Shown here piece after piece: positions 48,245-59,039 of a DNA stretch of 64,000 nucleotides (positions are counted from its first letter, which is position 1; the number at the start of each line of letters is the position of its first letter). The notes below the pieces were generated by a model, which was not told the DNA's origin, searched no databases, and was given only the letters and a program-made list of their open reading frames with translations. The DNA is from Phallus indusiatus (taxonomy: Eukaryota; Basidiomycota; Agaricomycetes; Phallales; Phallaceae): NCBI GenBank assembly GCA_027605045.1, contig JAQFWX010000011.1, positions 1,240,001 through 1,304,000 of the forward strand, written 5' to 3'. The position numbers and the translations under genes are program-made.

Positions 48245-51132
48245 TCAATTATTTCGAAACCATTCTTCCACACGTTCTACTAGTTCGGCTTTCTTTCCCG
48301 TTGTCGACTTACCCTTTTCTTTCAAAAACTCCTTCATATCTTATCAGCACTTTAGATAGGGAAATAGAAAAGCTGGTCACGAACCTTCAGCTGATCTACT
48401 TTGAACTATATGTACCGATAATATGGTAAGGTTACTCGCGGTCGATATAGGAGACATTACACTTACCTTTCCTAGAGCTCCAGCGCGCCATTTGCTCCTC
48501 ATAGAGCCTTCATCGATTTCGGCATCCTGGGACTGTGTCGACCTCACAGAACGACGTGAAATCAGGACGGACACTTACCTGTGGAGCATATTTACGTTTG
48601 GTACTAGAGACTATCTTCACGTCATAGATCGCCTCTTCATCTTTCAAAACTTGCTTCCATTTTTTCATTAAATCCCCGGCGCGCTATTTAAAAAAAAAGA
48701 ATTAGCTTGGAGGGCTCATTCCCATAAAGTATTCTTACTTTATGCATCGGGTCATAGCGAGGTGCGCTGAGATCATTGAATTGCGTAACATTATACTTTT
48801 CTTGGAACGCTCTAGCTTCCAACTGTCCCCAAAATAATGCCAACGCTGTGGGTACACTGGTTATGCAAGGCAAGCTCATAGTGAATTGAACGACCAACCT
48901 GGATTTGGATAGTTATCTGGCTGGTATGACCCATTCTTCATTGTAAGTCGATCAATCCAAGCGCGAGCTGCCTCGGTTAGTCCATCAGTTGCTAAGGTGA
49001 TTTGTGAACGTTAGAGGTTCATGCATTTGAATACAAATAATCCTCGTCACCTTTTCGTGCTTCTTCTATGGGAGCTCCCCGAATGTCGTCTGCATACGGT
49101 AGAGGTTGTAAATGAAACCCAGCCGGATCAAGCTGACTACGATCATCTATATCATGCTCGCTCTGTAGACGTAAATAGATCAACTCAAATAATTCGGTAC
49201 ACGGGGAAGAGCAACCTGAGGTATTAGTGCGTAGAACATGGGTGCGCTATTGCGTCTTGCTATACCCATCACAAGGCCTATTTTATTTTTGGCTAGCATA
49301 CTCTTAAGCAAAGCGCTGAAGGTCCTGACACTTCCGGAAAATGCCTGGAAACTTTCGGTTGGCAGGAAACGTCCAGGAAACAAATGATGGTGACGTACGT
49401 TTTCATCGGGATGAAGAAACATTGAATGCTTGATGTTGTCTTCAAATGCCAATTCAGAACTGTCTTTGAATCCCAAAAGTCTCAATCCTGTCAAAATAGC
49501 CATGACTTTCATTCGTTCATTACGGTGAATCTGCAAACGCACCAGGCTCGAGGTCCAGCGTACGAAAGGATTTGACATCTTCCGAAGTGAAGAAAACCTA
49601 TGCCATCATCTTTCTCAATAGAACGAAATAACAGCGCTGATACAATATTTACACGATTTTTGACACCGGTTGGCGTAGCGTTATTGGCTTCACCTGTGGA
49701 ACCCAACGTCATCCCAAACACAATATGACTGTTTGCATATTCTTTCTGATGTACCTTGAAACGTGAAAGAAGAGGTATTTGTCTTATGCCTTGCGGATGA
49801 GAAAAAGGAAAACGCATTACGGCATCATAATAGGTGACTTTACTTTTGACTTCTTCCATGGTTCTCCCCGTTGTAAAATATTTATACCCTGGTTTGGATT
49901 GCTGAGTGACCAAGCCATAGCTATATATTGTTAGTAATCAAGGCAGCGAGTCCAGAAAGGAGACATGTACCCTTTAACGCCTATAGTCAAATCATTCGCC
50001 AGATGGAATGGGACACTGAAAACAGCTCGCTTTGGTAACTCTCGTATTTTCATTTCTTGAATCAAGGACTCCAGCTCGGTGATAATGTCAGGGCGCTGTC
50101 CGTTAATATCATCCTCGCCCGGATCTTCGGGGGGAAGAACTTGCTAGCCAGAGGATAGGTTTAATCGATTGAATGGTTTAGTGAAGCTTACATCCCAAAA
50201 CTTGGAGCGGTCGAACGTTTTACCGACACGCTGAATGAAGAATGGAGTTATGATTATGCCACTAGCCGACAGATCCTAAAACGAAAGCATCAGTAAAGGG
50301 AAAAATCCAAAATCCAAAAGAAAGTACATCAAATGTAGTTTGAGCAGTTTTAAGGAACTGCGGGCTACCTGGATGGGGATCATCCTCATCAGTAACCAGA
50401 AAGATTCGCTTCAGACCACTTTTTGGCGCGCTGGACCAGTAGGAACATTCAACATACATCTGAAGATTTCGTCACGATACGATCGATACATACCCATCTC
50501 TGAATAACCAATTGCATGAGGTAAAAACGTCACCGATAGGTGTGTGCCCCTTGTTTGGCGGTAAAGCTCTTTCCGTTTTCTCAGGATGGTTTTTGAAATC
50601 TAAATTTGTATGAGCACCGATTGGACCACCCTTGAGATAGTATATACTATATATCAGTGCAGACAGTCGTTGAATGTTCTCAGCATTCATTTGAGCGATA
50701 TTTTGATATACAGAACAATGTTTCTTGATTTCGGCACCTCCAGTCCTTCCTCCTTCGGTTTCCTCTCCTGGTTAAGATAATGAATAATAGTGTTTAAGCA
50801 TAGAGATGCGTACAAACCGTATTATAAAACATTATGCCGACTAAGTCGTTCGGAGACGTGATGACCTTACGTTTTTGAAGCTGTACAGCGATCTCGAGAA
50901 CTGACTGAAGATAGCTCTCCTTTTGATCATGATTCTCTACATTTTTCGCACTCGTTGTCATTGAATGCGAAGCGTCAATACAGAACAGTAAGACATCTCT
51001 TCCTTGAAAATCCTACGAGCAAAGGAAGTTAGGTTCCAAATAACGGTAATTGAATCATTGCCTAACAAAAGCGTTCTCTAACTCATCTTCCACATAGTCG
51101 TCCAACGTGTTCCAGTCTTCGAAAAGAGACAT
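48245..51132 (-). CDS. KU70: Ku70 subunit of the Ku heterodimer
   Basis: Ku70 pairs with Ku80 to cap DNA ends for non-homologous end joining and helps at telomeres. The start is ATG 51130-51132 (MSLFEDWNTLDDYVEDELEN). The vWA domain follows: FQGRDVLLFCIDASHSM, NDLVGIMFYNTETEGG, PIGDVFTSCNWLFRDG and LKRIFLVTDEDDPHPGS. Next is the Ku core beta-barrel: RAVFSVPFHLANDLTIGVKG, KPGYKYFTTGRTMEEVKSKV and KDDGIGFLHFG, then RNERMKVMAILTGLR. The C-terminal SAP DNA-binding module reads KEFLKEKGKSTTGKKAELVE, followed by RVEEWFRNN and stop 48245-48247. About twelve exons; overall roughly 650 residues, the usual length. The domain order is complete. Confidence 0.94.
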
Positions 51133-51878
51133 GGGAAATTAAACGTCTCAAAGAACGAGAGTGGAAATTGAGTAAACTGCCGAATGTAAGCCGTAAGTGT
51201 CGACTCGAAAACCGCTAGTCGTGGCACCAGTATCAGCGATTGGCCAGGGATGTTAGGATGTCGTGACGCAGGTCAGGCACACCCAGCGTCTGACTTGTGC
51301 CACACAGCCAGTATTGCACCCGACGTGTTGCATTGTTGCCCATGCACCATACATATTTATAAGGGTTTGTTTGCTCCTTTGCAGGCCAAAGCTTTATGGG
51401 GAATAATTAATTGATACTATTCAGGGTTTATGCTGAAGGAAGTTGATGCAATAATCTTGCAATAATAACCTGCCTTTACCTTGATGCACGAAAAATGAAA
51501 AAGGCTGGAAGTCATGATAGGGTTGCGGGTGAGCGATCAAAATATATTCCAATTTCGGTGACGTTTTTGTACACACGCCGCTCGAACGCTGTCCACGTGG
51601 CTTTACGAGAGTGGTTCGAGCTAGCTCTTGTTAGCTCTTGTTTAGCACGCGCAGGACGGCAACGATGAGAATGAGATTCCGGAGCTAGAGACTTTGCGGA
51701 TCTTATTATTACATACATACTCTTCCTTCCCTCAATTTTTAGATCTTGGCGAAGGCAATATATTCTTTTGATGCTAAGGGACAAGCGGCAAACCCAGTCT
51801 AACCTACTTTAAAACCGGCTACTTCACTCATCATTGTCGCCCTCCAGCGGTTCTCGTTCTCTCCCACTCTCCAGTAAC
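51133..51878. promoter_or_regulatory. Bidirectional upstream region of KU70 and the aquaporin gene
   Basis: 746 bp between two divergent starts. Contains a short direct repeat (gctagctcttgttagctcttg, about 51620-51640) and a repeated GTGTGCCACAC-like stretch near 51285-51305. No coding signal that fits a gene. A 90-codon open frame at 51512-51784 (-) shows no family content. Confidence 0.4.
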
Positions 51879-53791
51879 ATGGGCTTTTCTAAGAATCCCC
51901 AAACAGGCTATACTCACTTGCTTGATGTAGGTTACGCATAATCTTGTCTTTCAAGCGACTTACGTTTTTATAAGGTTGTTGAACGACCTAGATGGCTTCA
52001 AGGTAGGTACTCGTTCAGTCTTGGCTTACAGAAACAAGTGATGCTTAACACCTCTATTGGCGTTCCACAGAATGGGAGAGATTACGGTGAGTGGATTTTG
52101 TCCTTTTAGTATCTGAATCTGCGTCTACAAATTGGTTTATCAGTCACGGCCGACTTCATTGGCTCATGGAGGGTATCGGTGAATTTGTAAAGCATGCCCT
52201 CCTTTTCTAAAAAGAATATATTTTGACTCTTTCATCTAGATGGGTGTATTTTTCTACGTCTATTGCGGCGTTGGTGCCACCGCTGCATACAATATCAGTA
52301 ATCTCAGTAAACTGACGGGCGTTGGTTGTGAGAAGTCTTTCCCAAAACATTGGAGATCCCATGATTATTCTGATCTTTTATTCTCTCAGCATTACTGAAC
52401 ATCGGTCTCTCTTACGCACTCGGGATCGTCACCGCCGTCGCCATTGCCGGTTCAAATTCGGGTGGTCATTTCAATCCTTGCGTGACAATTTCACATGCAG
52501 TATGGCACGGTTTTCCCTGGCGCAAAGTATTACCGTACGTCTCGTCACTTATTCATGGGTGCCTGAGTTTTCCCAACATTTCCCACAAGGTTCATATTTT
52601 GGCAAATATTGGGTGCATAGTAAGTGACACTTGGGCTCATCCAATGGTTACTTCTTTTTCGCTTAATCATAATTAACAGTTTTGCATGCTTCTTGGTATA
52701 TGGGCAGGTTCGTTTTTGTTGTGTTCTCGCGGGCTATCTCCTCATCTATCATGCATTTATTCAGTACCGTACAACACTAAGAGTACGCTCCTCTATCTCG
52801 GGAAAAGAATTCAATCAATTTCACGCATGCTATGTAGGAACTGGAGGCGGCGCTCATTGCGACCAACATGTATGATGAAATCCAATTCACCCCCAACGGC
52901 ATCGCCGGTATTTTTGCCTTGTATACTCAACAAGGGGCCAACCTTCGAGACGTTTTTATGAATGAATTCTTTGTCGTAAGCATTGATTCTCTCCATACCA
53001 TTGAGTGCCAATGCAATGTCTTCCAGGATTTTTTCTTAGCGTAAATATCTCTTTCTCTGAGAAAACTCTTATCTCATATAGAACGCCCAATTTCAGACTG
53101 ATTATCTGGTATGTTCGGATTTATGCCGACGTCTTCATTTCTTGACCATAATGCAGGGGGGCTATGGATCCCACCAACTTCTTTGTTCCTCCACCTGTGG
53201 CCCCATGGCTAATCGGATTGGCTTAGTGCGTAAATCTCAAGATTCAAGTTTTGAAGTTTCAATTATCCTTGTAACCAGTGGTGTAATGATCTGGGACTTT
53301 GCTCCCGCAGCTTGTAAGTTATCAAATTTTCTTGTTATCTACTTCGAAAATAAACTGAACCTTGTAATATGAAGTGTCTGCCAACACAGCAAGAGATGTT
53401 GGAGCGTACGTTTTCGATCTGACTTATATTTGTTCGGCTCATGAGTTTTCAGTCGACTTATGGCAATTACAATTTGGGGTACCAAAGCAAATGGTGGCAA
53501 ATACGCTGCTATCTCAGCTCTTACCAATATACCCGCCACCCTTCTTGCTACATTAGTGTATGAAATCGTTTTTACAGATTCCAGCAGAGGTATTGTTATT
53601 TTTTTACTGTTTGTCTGAATTTTTATTCATTCTCCTTTCACTATTCAGTGCTTCCCATGGCCCAACAAGATTTTCTTGATGGTCATAAAGCTCACCTTGA
53701 TCATGTCAACCTTGGCACTGGCAACCCTGTTAATTCCACCAATCATAGTTCAACGGAAAAGGCTTCTCTCAATGTCATGGAGGGTGTTTAA
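51879..53791 (+). CDS. Aquaporin / major intrinsic protein (fungal type)
   Basis: MIP-family channel for water or small solutes. Start MGFSKNPQTGYTHLLD (ATG 51879-51881). Helix 1 is LMEGIGEFMGVFFYVYCGVG; the first half-helix motif reads SNSGGHFNPCVTISHAVWHG, with NPC in place of NPA; TDYLGAMDPTNFFVPPP and VAPWLIGLAY follow; and the second motif reads SANTARDVGARL, with NTA in place of NPA and the aromatic/arginine R retained. The tail is Asn/His-rich (DHVNLGTGNPVNSTNHSS) and ends at stop 53789-53791. Around eleven exons with GT-AG introns, roughly 370 residues. Substitutions in both NPA boxes place it with the non-classical fungal aquaporins; substrate unknown. Some middle exon borders (52660-53060) are approximate. 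Confidence 0.87.
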
Positions 53792-54181
53792 CAGAGTCGA
53801 TAGACAAGGAAATTCTGTGTCTTATTGGACAATAATTACTCACCAAACATTGTTACATACAATTAGTCATTTATGCACCTGAATCTACTCAGTTCAACAA
53901 CAATTCAAGATATTGTCTTACAATGAAAAAAAGTGTGATTTAGCTCAGATAAGGCTGCACATGATTCCGGGTCCGGGTCAACAGGATCCAGGTCAACAGG
54001 TCATAAATTTTTCAAAAGACTTACCTAGATCCTTACGGGTCATGATCCACATGGATACAGGTCAACAGGTCATGATCTACAGGTTAGCATACATGAACCG
54101 TGCAGATCCGGATCAGTATTGCTCATTTTGCAACAATTTGCTAAATATATATGTACATTTGAGGCTGCTATACAGTATACT
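53792..54181. repeat. 3' flank of aquaporin with diverged GGTCAACAGG repeats
   Basis: The motif ggtcaacaggtcat occurs at 53991-54004 and 54060-54073, with a related gggtcaacagga at about 53975-53986 and gggtcatgatcc near 54037-54048. The composition (GGTC, GATC, ATGATC) is partly palindromic. This looks like a small decayed repeat. No coding content. Confidence 0.5.
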
Positions 54182-54213
54182 TGTTAGGGCGACTCAGGGC
54201 ACACACCTAGAGG
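54182..54213 (-). repeat. Inverted 32-bp copy of an LTR 3' end
   Basis: Starts TGTTAGGGCGACTCAGGGC and is the reverse complement of the last 32 bp of the LTR at 54219-54564. It sits six bases before that LTR, making 32-bp terminal inverted repeats around the composite 54182-54564. Confidence 0.8.
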
Positions 54214-54218
54214 GCAGG

Positions 54219-54564
54219 TGTCACGGTATGCTAGCGCCTTTTCCGATTATTCGATTCCTTCGATTTCTTTCGGTTTCATTTCGTGTTACGATTTCCTTCA
54301 TTTCCGTACTTTGCCGTTTCCATTAGTTCCATCGTTTTCTCGATTTTTCGATCTCTTCGATTTTCCTCGATTTCTGTCTGTATCTCCTCGGATCCCATGG
54401 GATCAGTCGAGCGCTTCGTATCCTGTACTTATATGCTTCCCTAGAGGGGGATACCTAAGCTTGTTCTCTTAGGTTTTCCTCCTCTAGGTGAGTAGTTAGT
54501 CGCTGCCCCTCAATAGATCTTAGGTTTTCCCTCCTCTAGGTGTGTGCCCTGAGTCGCCCTAACA
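54219..54564 (+). mobile_element. Solo LTR of the gypsy family, rearranged (copy A)
   Basis: 346 bp beginning TGTCACGGTATGCTAGCG and ending GTGCCCTGAGTCGCCCTAACA minus one base of context, i.e. TG...CA ends. Its left half is rich in TTCGAT hexamers and its right half carries a tandem pair of cttaggttttcc-ctcctctaggtg units. It aligns along its length with the LTRs at 62126-62469 and 62945-63288. Flanking bases (gcagg left, gttac right) do not form a target duplication, in keeping with rearrangement. Confidence 0.85.
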
Positions 54565-55530
54565 GTTACCTGCTTTTGCCCAAACCCGTGGTCATCCTTA
54601 TGTTCAACCACTATCCTAGTCTTTAAGACTTCACTCCTCTTATCTAAACCTTCCTTTTGTCTATAACCTTATAAACAACAAATCACTACTGCAATGCTTA
54701 ACACTGACTTCAATTATCATCCGACTTCATAATATTTCTCTGTTGCTGACATCGTGCAACATTGAAACATTGTCATAAACAACAAACTTAACCATAACAT
54801 CAAACCTCATCATATTTGTCATAAACACCACACGCTGGCGTAATCTCACACATCACCGTAATTGCTATCGACTGCACTATTTCTCTAGTCTAAAAGGACC
54901 CCCAAGGACTTTCAACCTTCACCAGCAAGGCCTACTCTCTCGAGTCAAGATCACTATTCTCCTCAAGTAATTGTCATAACCACGCATACTTTCACGCACA
55001 TACTTGTAACCGCAAAACTGCATTAGCCAAAGACACTTAAACGGTTTGACTTCAAGGTTCAAGCTGACAGAAGATTGTCATTGATATTCTTCTTGAAGTA
55101 CTTGATTAATCTACAGTATTTAAATTACTGGACCTTACTTACGCAAGTGTTGGACGTTGATGTAAAAACCATTATGCAAGTCACTGTCACGTAAGTTATG
55201 CGGATACATCACAGAACCTGGCAGTGTGATCGAAATTTCCCAATGATGGGTGAAGGTTGCAAAGACCTGGATCCTCCACTTTTGTCCAATTCAATGCAGC
55301 ATGCAAATTGTGCATAAAAGTTCCATCAAGTAAAATATTGTGGGGGTAGCATCTGCTAGTCTCCAGCCTAAGGTGTGAGCAGATTTCAAATGTTAACCTG
55401 ACAGACCGCATTTTGCTCTGAGGTGGAGGTGCATGTGAATGGGGATTTTTACACACAATCAAGATATTTGGGCATTGAAGAAGATCGTGTGATGTAAAAA
55501 TAGTTACTGTGGACGAACAAGGATTCTTTG
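54565..55530. other. Non-coding stretch between repeats
   Basis: About 970 bp, AT-rich. An open frame on the minus strand at 55196-55462 (LDGTFMHNLHAALNWTKVED) has no family I can name. Frequent cataaacaacaaac/cataacatcaaac-like repeats occur at 54670-54830. It may be a decayed gene interrupted by the neighbouring insertions. Confidence 0.4.
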
Positions 55531-55540
55531 ACTCTAATAT

Positions 55541-55803
55541 AAGGTTCTCAACGGTTTTACCGTGGGTATGGGTACCCGCGCCCGCAGGTACCGAACCTGT
55601 GGGTTTGATTTTTCCAAAACCGCGGGTATAGGTACGGGTTTTTCACGGGTTTACCTGCGGGTATGCGGGTATACTGCGGGTATCGGGTCAAACCCGTTTC
55701 TCAAAAATCGAAAATTGCAAAACCCGGGGCAGGTATGGTTTAGCTTGACGAAAATACCCACACCGGGTATTACCCGTCATACCCGAAACCCGTTGAGACC
55801 CTT
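55541..55803. mobile_element. 263-bp TIR element with 10-bp target duplication (MITE-like)
   Basis: The ends are inverted repeats: left aaggttctcaacggtttt, right (reverse complement) aagggtctcaacgggttt, matching at 16 of 18 positions. A perfect 10-bp direct repeat, actctaatat, flanks it at 55531-55540 and 55804-55813. The interior is packed with GGGTAT/ATACCC and CGGGT/ACCCG units in both orientations, so it can fold. No coding capacity. Long target duplications of 9-11 bp are typical of Mutator-like elements; that assignment is inference. Confidence 0.8.
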
Positions 55804-55813
55804 ACTCTAATAT

Positions 55814-56850
55814 GCCCTGCTGTATCTTTCCTTCCTTATTCCTATGCCAATTGGCTGTATCTCCTCTTAACTCAAATTTTCTTATAGTTTAAAACTGAAA
55901 CATACGACAAAGTTCACGTTGTGCTCTGCTAACTGCTATAAAATCACATGGTAATAGAGGACCGTAACCCTGACTTGCAGCATATGATTCGAAGTGATTT
56001 ATTTGCATGTGATCAGTGTCAAACAGTGCAGTAAGGTACTCTATATTATATTCATTCAGATTCCACAGGCATAGGTGATTGCGTCGGGAGAATAGTATTC
56101 ACAACTTTCACATGAAATTTAGCAATGATGATTCCGCAGTTAAAATTGAGCTTACCGGACAAATGGTAGTTATACTGGTCTACACACAAGACAACCTTCC
56201 CCTCAGACTTTTCGTTTCTAGGCAAACAATGGTCCTAAGTACGACACGGCCCGGTATATCACGACCAGTATTAATCTCGATATCAGATGCCAGTAAATGA
56301 AACAAAACCCGTGATCCTCCAATGCGTAAAAATCCAAGTGTCTTTATGAACACCTCACCCCAGGTGTCATATGCCACAGAGGTAAACGGTTTCCCAGCAT
56401 ACACTGGGTTGAACGAACATTTTTTAATTGAACAATTGATATTTTTAGCTCATTCAGTCAAAAATTGAAACACTTACAGGTATACTGTGTTTTCCAGCAT
56501 TTGACGGGTATCAGTCTCCTTATCCCTGAGCATATAGCACAGCACACCCTTGCAACCTCCATGCCCACCTACTGAATATTATTCTGTGGATGAATGTAGT
56601 TGGATGGATCAGGTATTGGGAAGAAGTGAGTGATTGCCATTTTTGGCTCAGTCCGGTCATAGGCATCTCAACTACTTCACCGGGACTATGATATATGATG
56701 CCGTGAGCATGCATCTGACGAGTAACGCGATCCTTTCCCAAAATAGATTGTTCTAGAAAAATAAATAGAGTACTCTGTACATCATCGATGGGTTTCTCAT
56801 GGTCAGGCAGAAGGGCGACTCAGATGACATGGGTGAAGGGCTAAGGGAAG
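55814..56850. other. Non-coding stretch before the chromovirus
   Basis: About 1 kb. Minus-strand open frames at 56180-56404 (contains YAGKPFTSVAYDTWGEV) and 56520-56741 (contains SPGEVVEMPMTGLSQKWQS) could be two exons of one broken gene on the minus strand, with a GT-AG intron at about 56455-56465, but I cannot name a family or find a start. Described only as unresolved coding-like fragments. Confidence 0.3.
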
Positions 56851-56855
56851 GACAT

Positions 56856-57009
56856 TGTTACGGCACGCTAGCGCTTGCCCTATTATTCGATTTCTTCGAT
56901 TTCTTCGATTTCATTTCACACTTCGATTTCCACCATTTCGTATTTTGTTTTCCACTATTTTCATTTCGATCTCTCGATCTTCGATTTATTTCGATTTTTG
57001 TCTGTATCT
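56856..57009 (+). repeat. Truncated 5' LTR of the chromovirus
   Basis: Begins TGTTACGGCACGCTAGCG and matches the first half of the 3' LTR up to ttgtctgtatct, where it is cut off and joined to an LTR in the opposite orientation. The left flank is the gacat target duplication. Confidence 0.85.
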
Positions 57010-57351
57010 TGTTAGGCGACTCAGGGCACACACCTAGAGGAGGGAAAACCTAAGATCTATTGCGGGGCAGCAACTAATACTCACCTAGAGGAGGGAAAAC
57101 CTAAGAGAACAAGCTTAGGTATCCCCCTAGGGAAAACGCATATAAATACAAAGTACGAGGCGCCCGACTGATCCCCATGGGATCCGAGGAGATAGAAACA
57201 GAAATCGGAGTAAATCGAAGAAATCGAGAAATCGAGAAAACGACAAAATAGTGGAAACGGTAAGATACAAGTGAAGGAAATCGAAAGCGAAATGAAACCG
57301 AAAGAAATCGAAAAGATCGAATAATCGAGCGAGGCTTAGCGTACCGTGACA
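57010..57351 (-). repeat. Inverted full-length LTR inside the 5' end of the chromovirus
   Basis: Begins TGTTAGGCGACTCAGGGCAC and ends GCGTACCGTGACA, the reverse complement of a complete 342-bp LTR. It has no target duplication of its own. Internal retroelement sequence follows directly, so the remaining half of the 5' LTR and the primer-binding site are missing. Confidence 0.85.
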
Positions 57352-57399
57352 GGTGGCGATTTCTCCGAATCTCAGTACCAAAGTCATCTGGGTACTATC

Positions 57400-58140
57400 C
57401 TACATGAATAGTGGACGCGCTGGTGCCACGAACTTGTTCAGGCCCAGTACAACCGGGACTGGCTCCATGAGACCTGGGAAGATTTCCGACAAAAGTTTCG
57501 TTCTGAATTCTTCCCAGTGACCGAAGCCGAGGATGCATTGAATCTCCTTCTTTCGGGACGTTATGCTCAAGGAGGTCGAAATGTAGACGATTACACCGAC
57601 GCGTCGCATAATCGTAGATCGCGCTGGATTTACGATTCATGATGGCCTTGCGCTGACGACGTATTATCGACAAGGTTTAGACCGGGAGATCTCTAGTAAA
57701 GTGGGAACGATGCAGAATCGACCCGATTACAGCGACTACGAAGGATGGGTTCAGGCTGCTAGACTCTTCGATCAAGCTCGCCGTACCAACGATGCTTTCA
57801 ATGCCACCCAACGTCGAGTCATTGCGGTAATTCGACTTCAACCCCTCTTACGTCGATTCCGATCTCTCGAACTCGACCCAGCCCATTCCCGATCTACCAA
57901 CGACGACGGGACCCCCTATTTACTCCCCACCTCCTTTTCCTCCACCTCGCACCGATCCCTGCCACCATGTCTCACCCAATACGACCACCGATTTCTGCCC
58001 CTGCTAATGTTGCACCTCCAACCCGAAATGATGCCATGGAGGTTGATGCTGCTCGCCGCCGCATACAGACTGAGACAGCCCGGTGTTTCCGATGTGGACA
58101 ATTGTCATCTTGTTAAGGACTGCCCACGCATTCGATGTTC
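57400..58140 (+). pseudogene. Chromovirus gag remnant with zinc-knuckle
   Basis: Capsid-like content can be followed across frames: DWLHETWEDFRQKFRSEFFP, then DYTD, then IVDRAGFTIHDGLALTTYYR and SDYEGWVQAARLFDQARRTN. These are the retrotransposon gag pattern. A CCHC-like knuckle begins CFRCGQLS at about 58087 and its second half KDCPRIRC lies in another frame, so a shift splits it. Frame changes near 57600 and 58115 and absence of an ATG with the conserved start show this is not an intact gene. Confidence 0.8.
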
Positions 58141-58539
58141 GATTTATGCAGACCGATGAAATCGACGAGATTCTCGAGCAACGATTTGCTCAACAAGATG
58201 TGCTGGAAACACAGAATCGTGTCGAGATCGCTACGGAAGAAAACGAGATCGCGGTCACTGCAACTAGAGAGGATTTTCAGAATGGCAGCGAGTAAGGGAT
58301 GCGCCCTCACTGCCAACGTCAAATAGATTCGATGTATTGTACATAGAAGACAAGTGCAATGAAATTTCTGATTCGAATTCTATTGACTCTGATGCATCCA
58401 CCTCTCGAACCCTCTGATCCCTGGTCTCGTCGCCTCGATTGGAAGACGGCGATTCCACACGAATACCGTCTCAATGCCACTGCCGGCACTCAGAAGCTCG
58501 AGATCGATGTAGAACTTCAGAGCACCGATACGGGCGATC

Positions 58540-58989
58540 TCATTCACCAAGGCGATGCTCGACACTGGTGCTAGTGGGATGTTCCTCGATCAGGACTTCG
58601 TCGAGAAGAATCGGCTCCCGAAGATTCGATTACCGAAACCGATTCCCGTTTTCAATGTTGATGGTACTCCCAATCAGGCGGGAAATATCACGCATGTAGT
58701 GGACCTGGTGATGCGATATCAAACCCATTCCGAACGTGTCATGTTCGTCACCGCCCTCGGCAAATATCCAGTGTTGCTGGGACTACCCTGGTTCAAGGCT
58801 CACAACCCGGTAATCGACTACTCAACTGGAGAGGTCGAGTTAACCCGGTGTAATCCCGAATGTCGATCTTGTAGACCGCCTTCTACTGAAAAGAAAGGCC
58901 CGAAACGTTTCCTGCGTTCAGTTCGAGCAATCCCTCCTGTTTCCTGGACGAAACTGAATCCACTGATCCAGATATGCCAGATCTCGTGA
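58540..58989 (+). pseudogene. Chromovirus aspartic protease region
   Basis: An open frame from 58555 reads MLDTGASGMFLDQDFVEKN with the retropepsin catalytic DTGA(S), then NITHVVDLVMRYQTHSERVM and LGKYPVLLGLPWFKAHNPVI, the flap and hydrophobic-core region. The upstream part of the same domain (EIDVELQSTDTGD) is in another frame, so a shift lies near 58545. The frame closes at 58989 before the reverse transcriptase. Confidence 0.85.
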
Positions 58990-59039
58990 ATGTGGAAGAC
59001 GAGTTTCACCCAGAAGAAGGTGATCGATTATTCGCGGTT

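Noticed and set aside
55196..56741. Minus-strand gene made of three open fragments on both sides of the TIR element
   Set aside because: Fragments have no recognisable family and splice joins were ambiguous; described only as unresolved.
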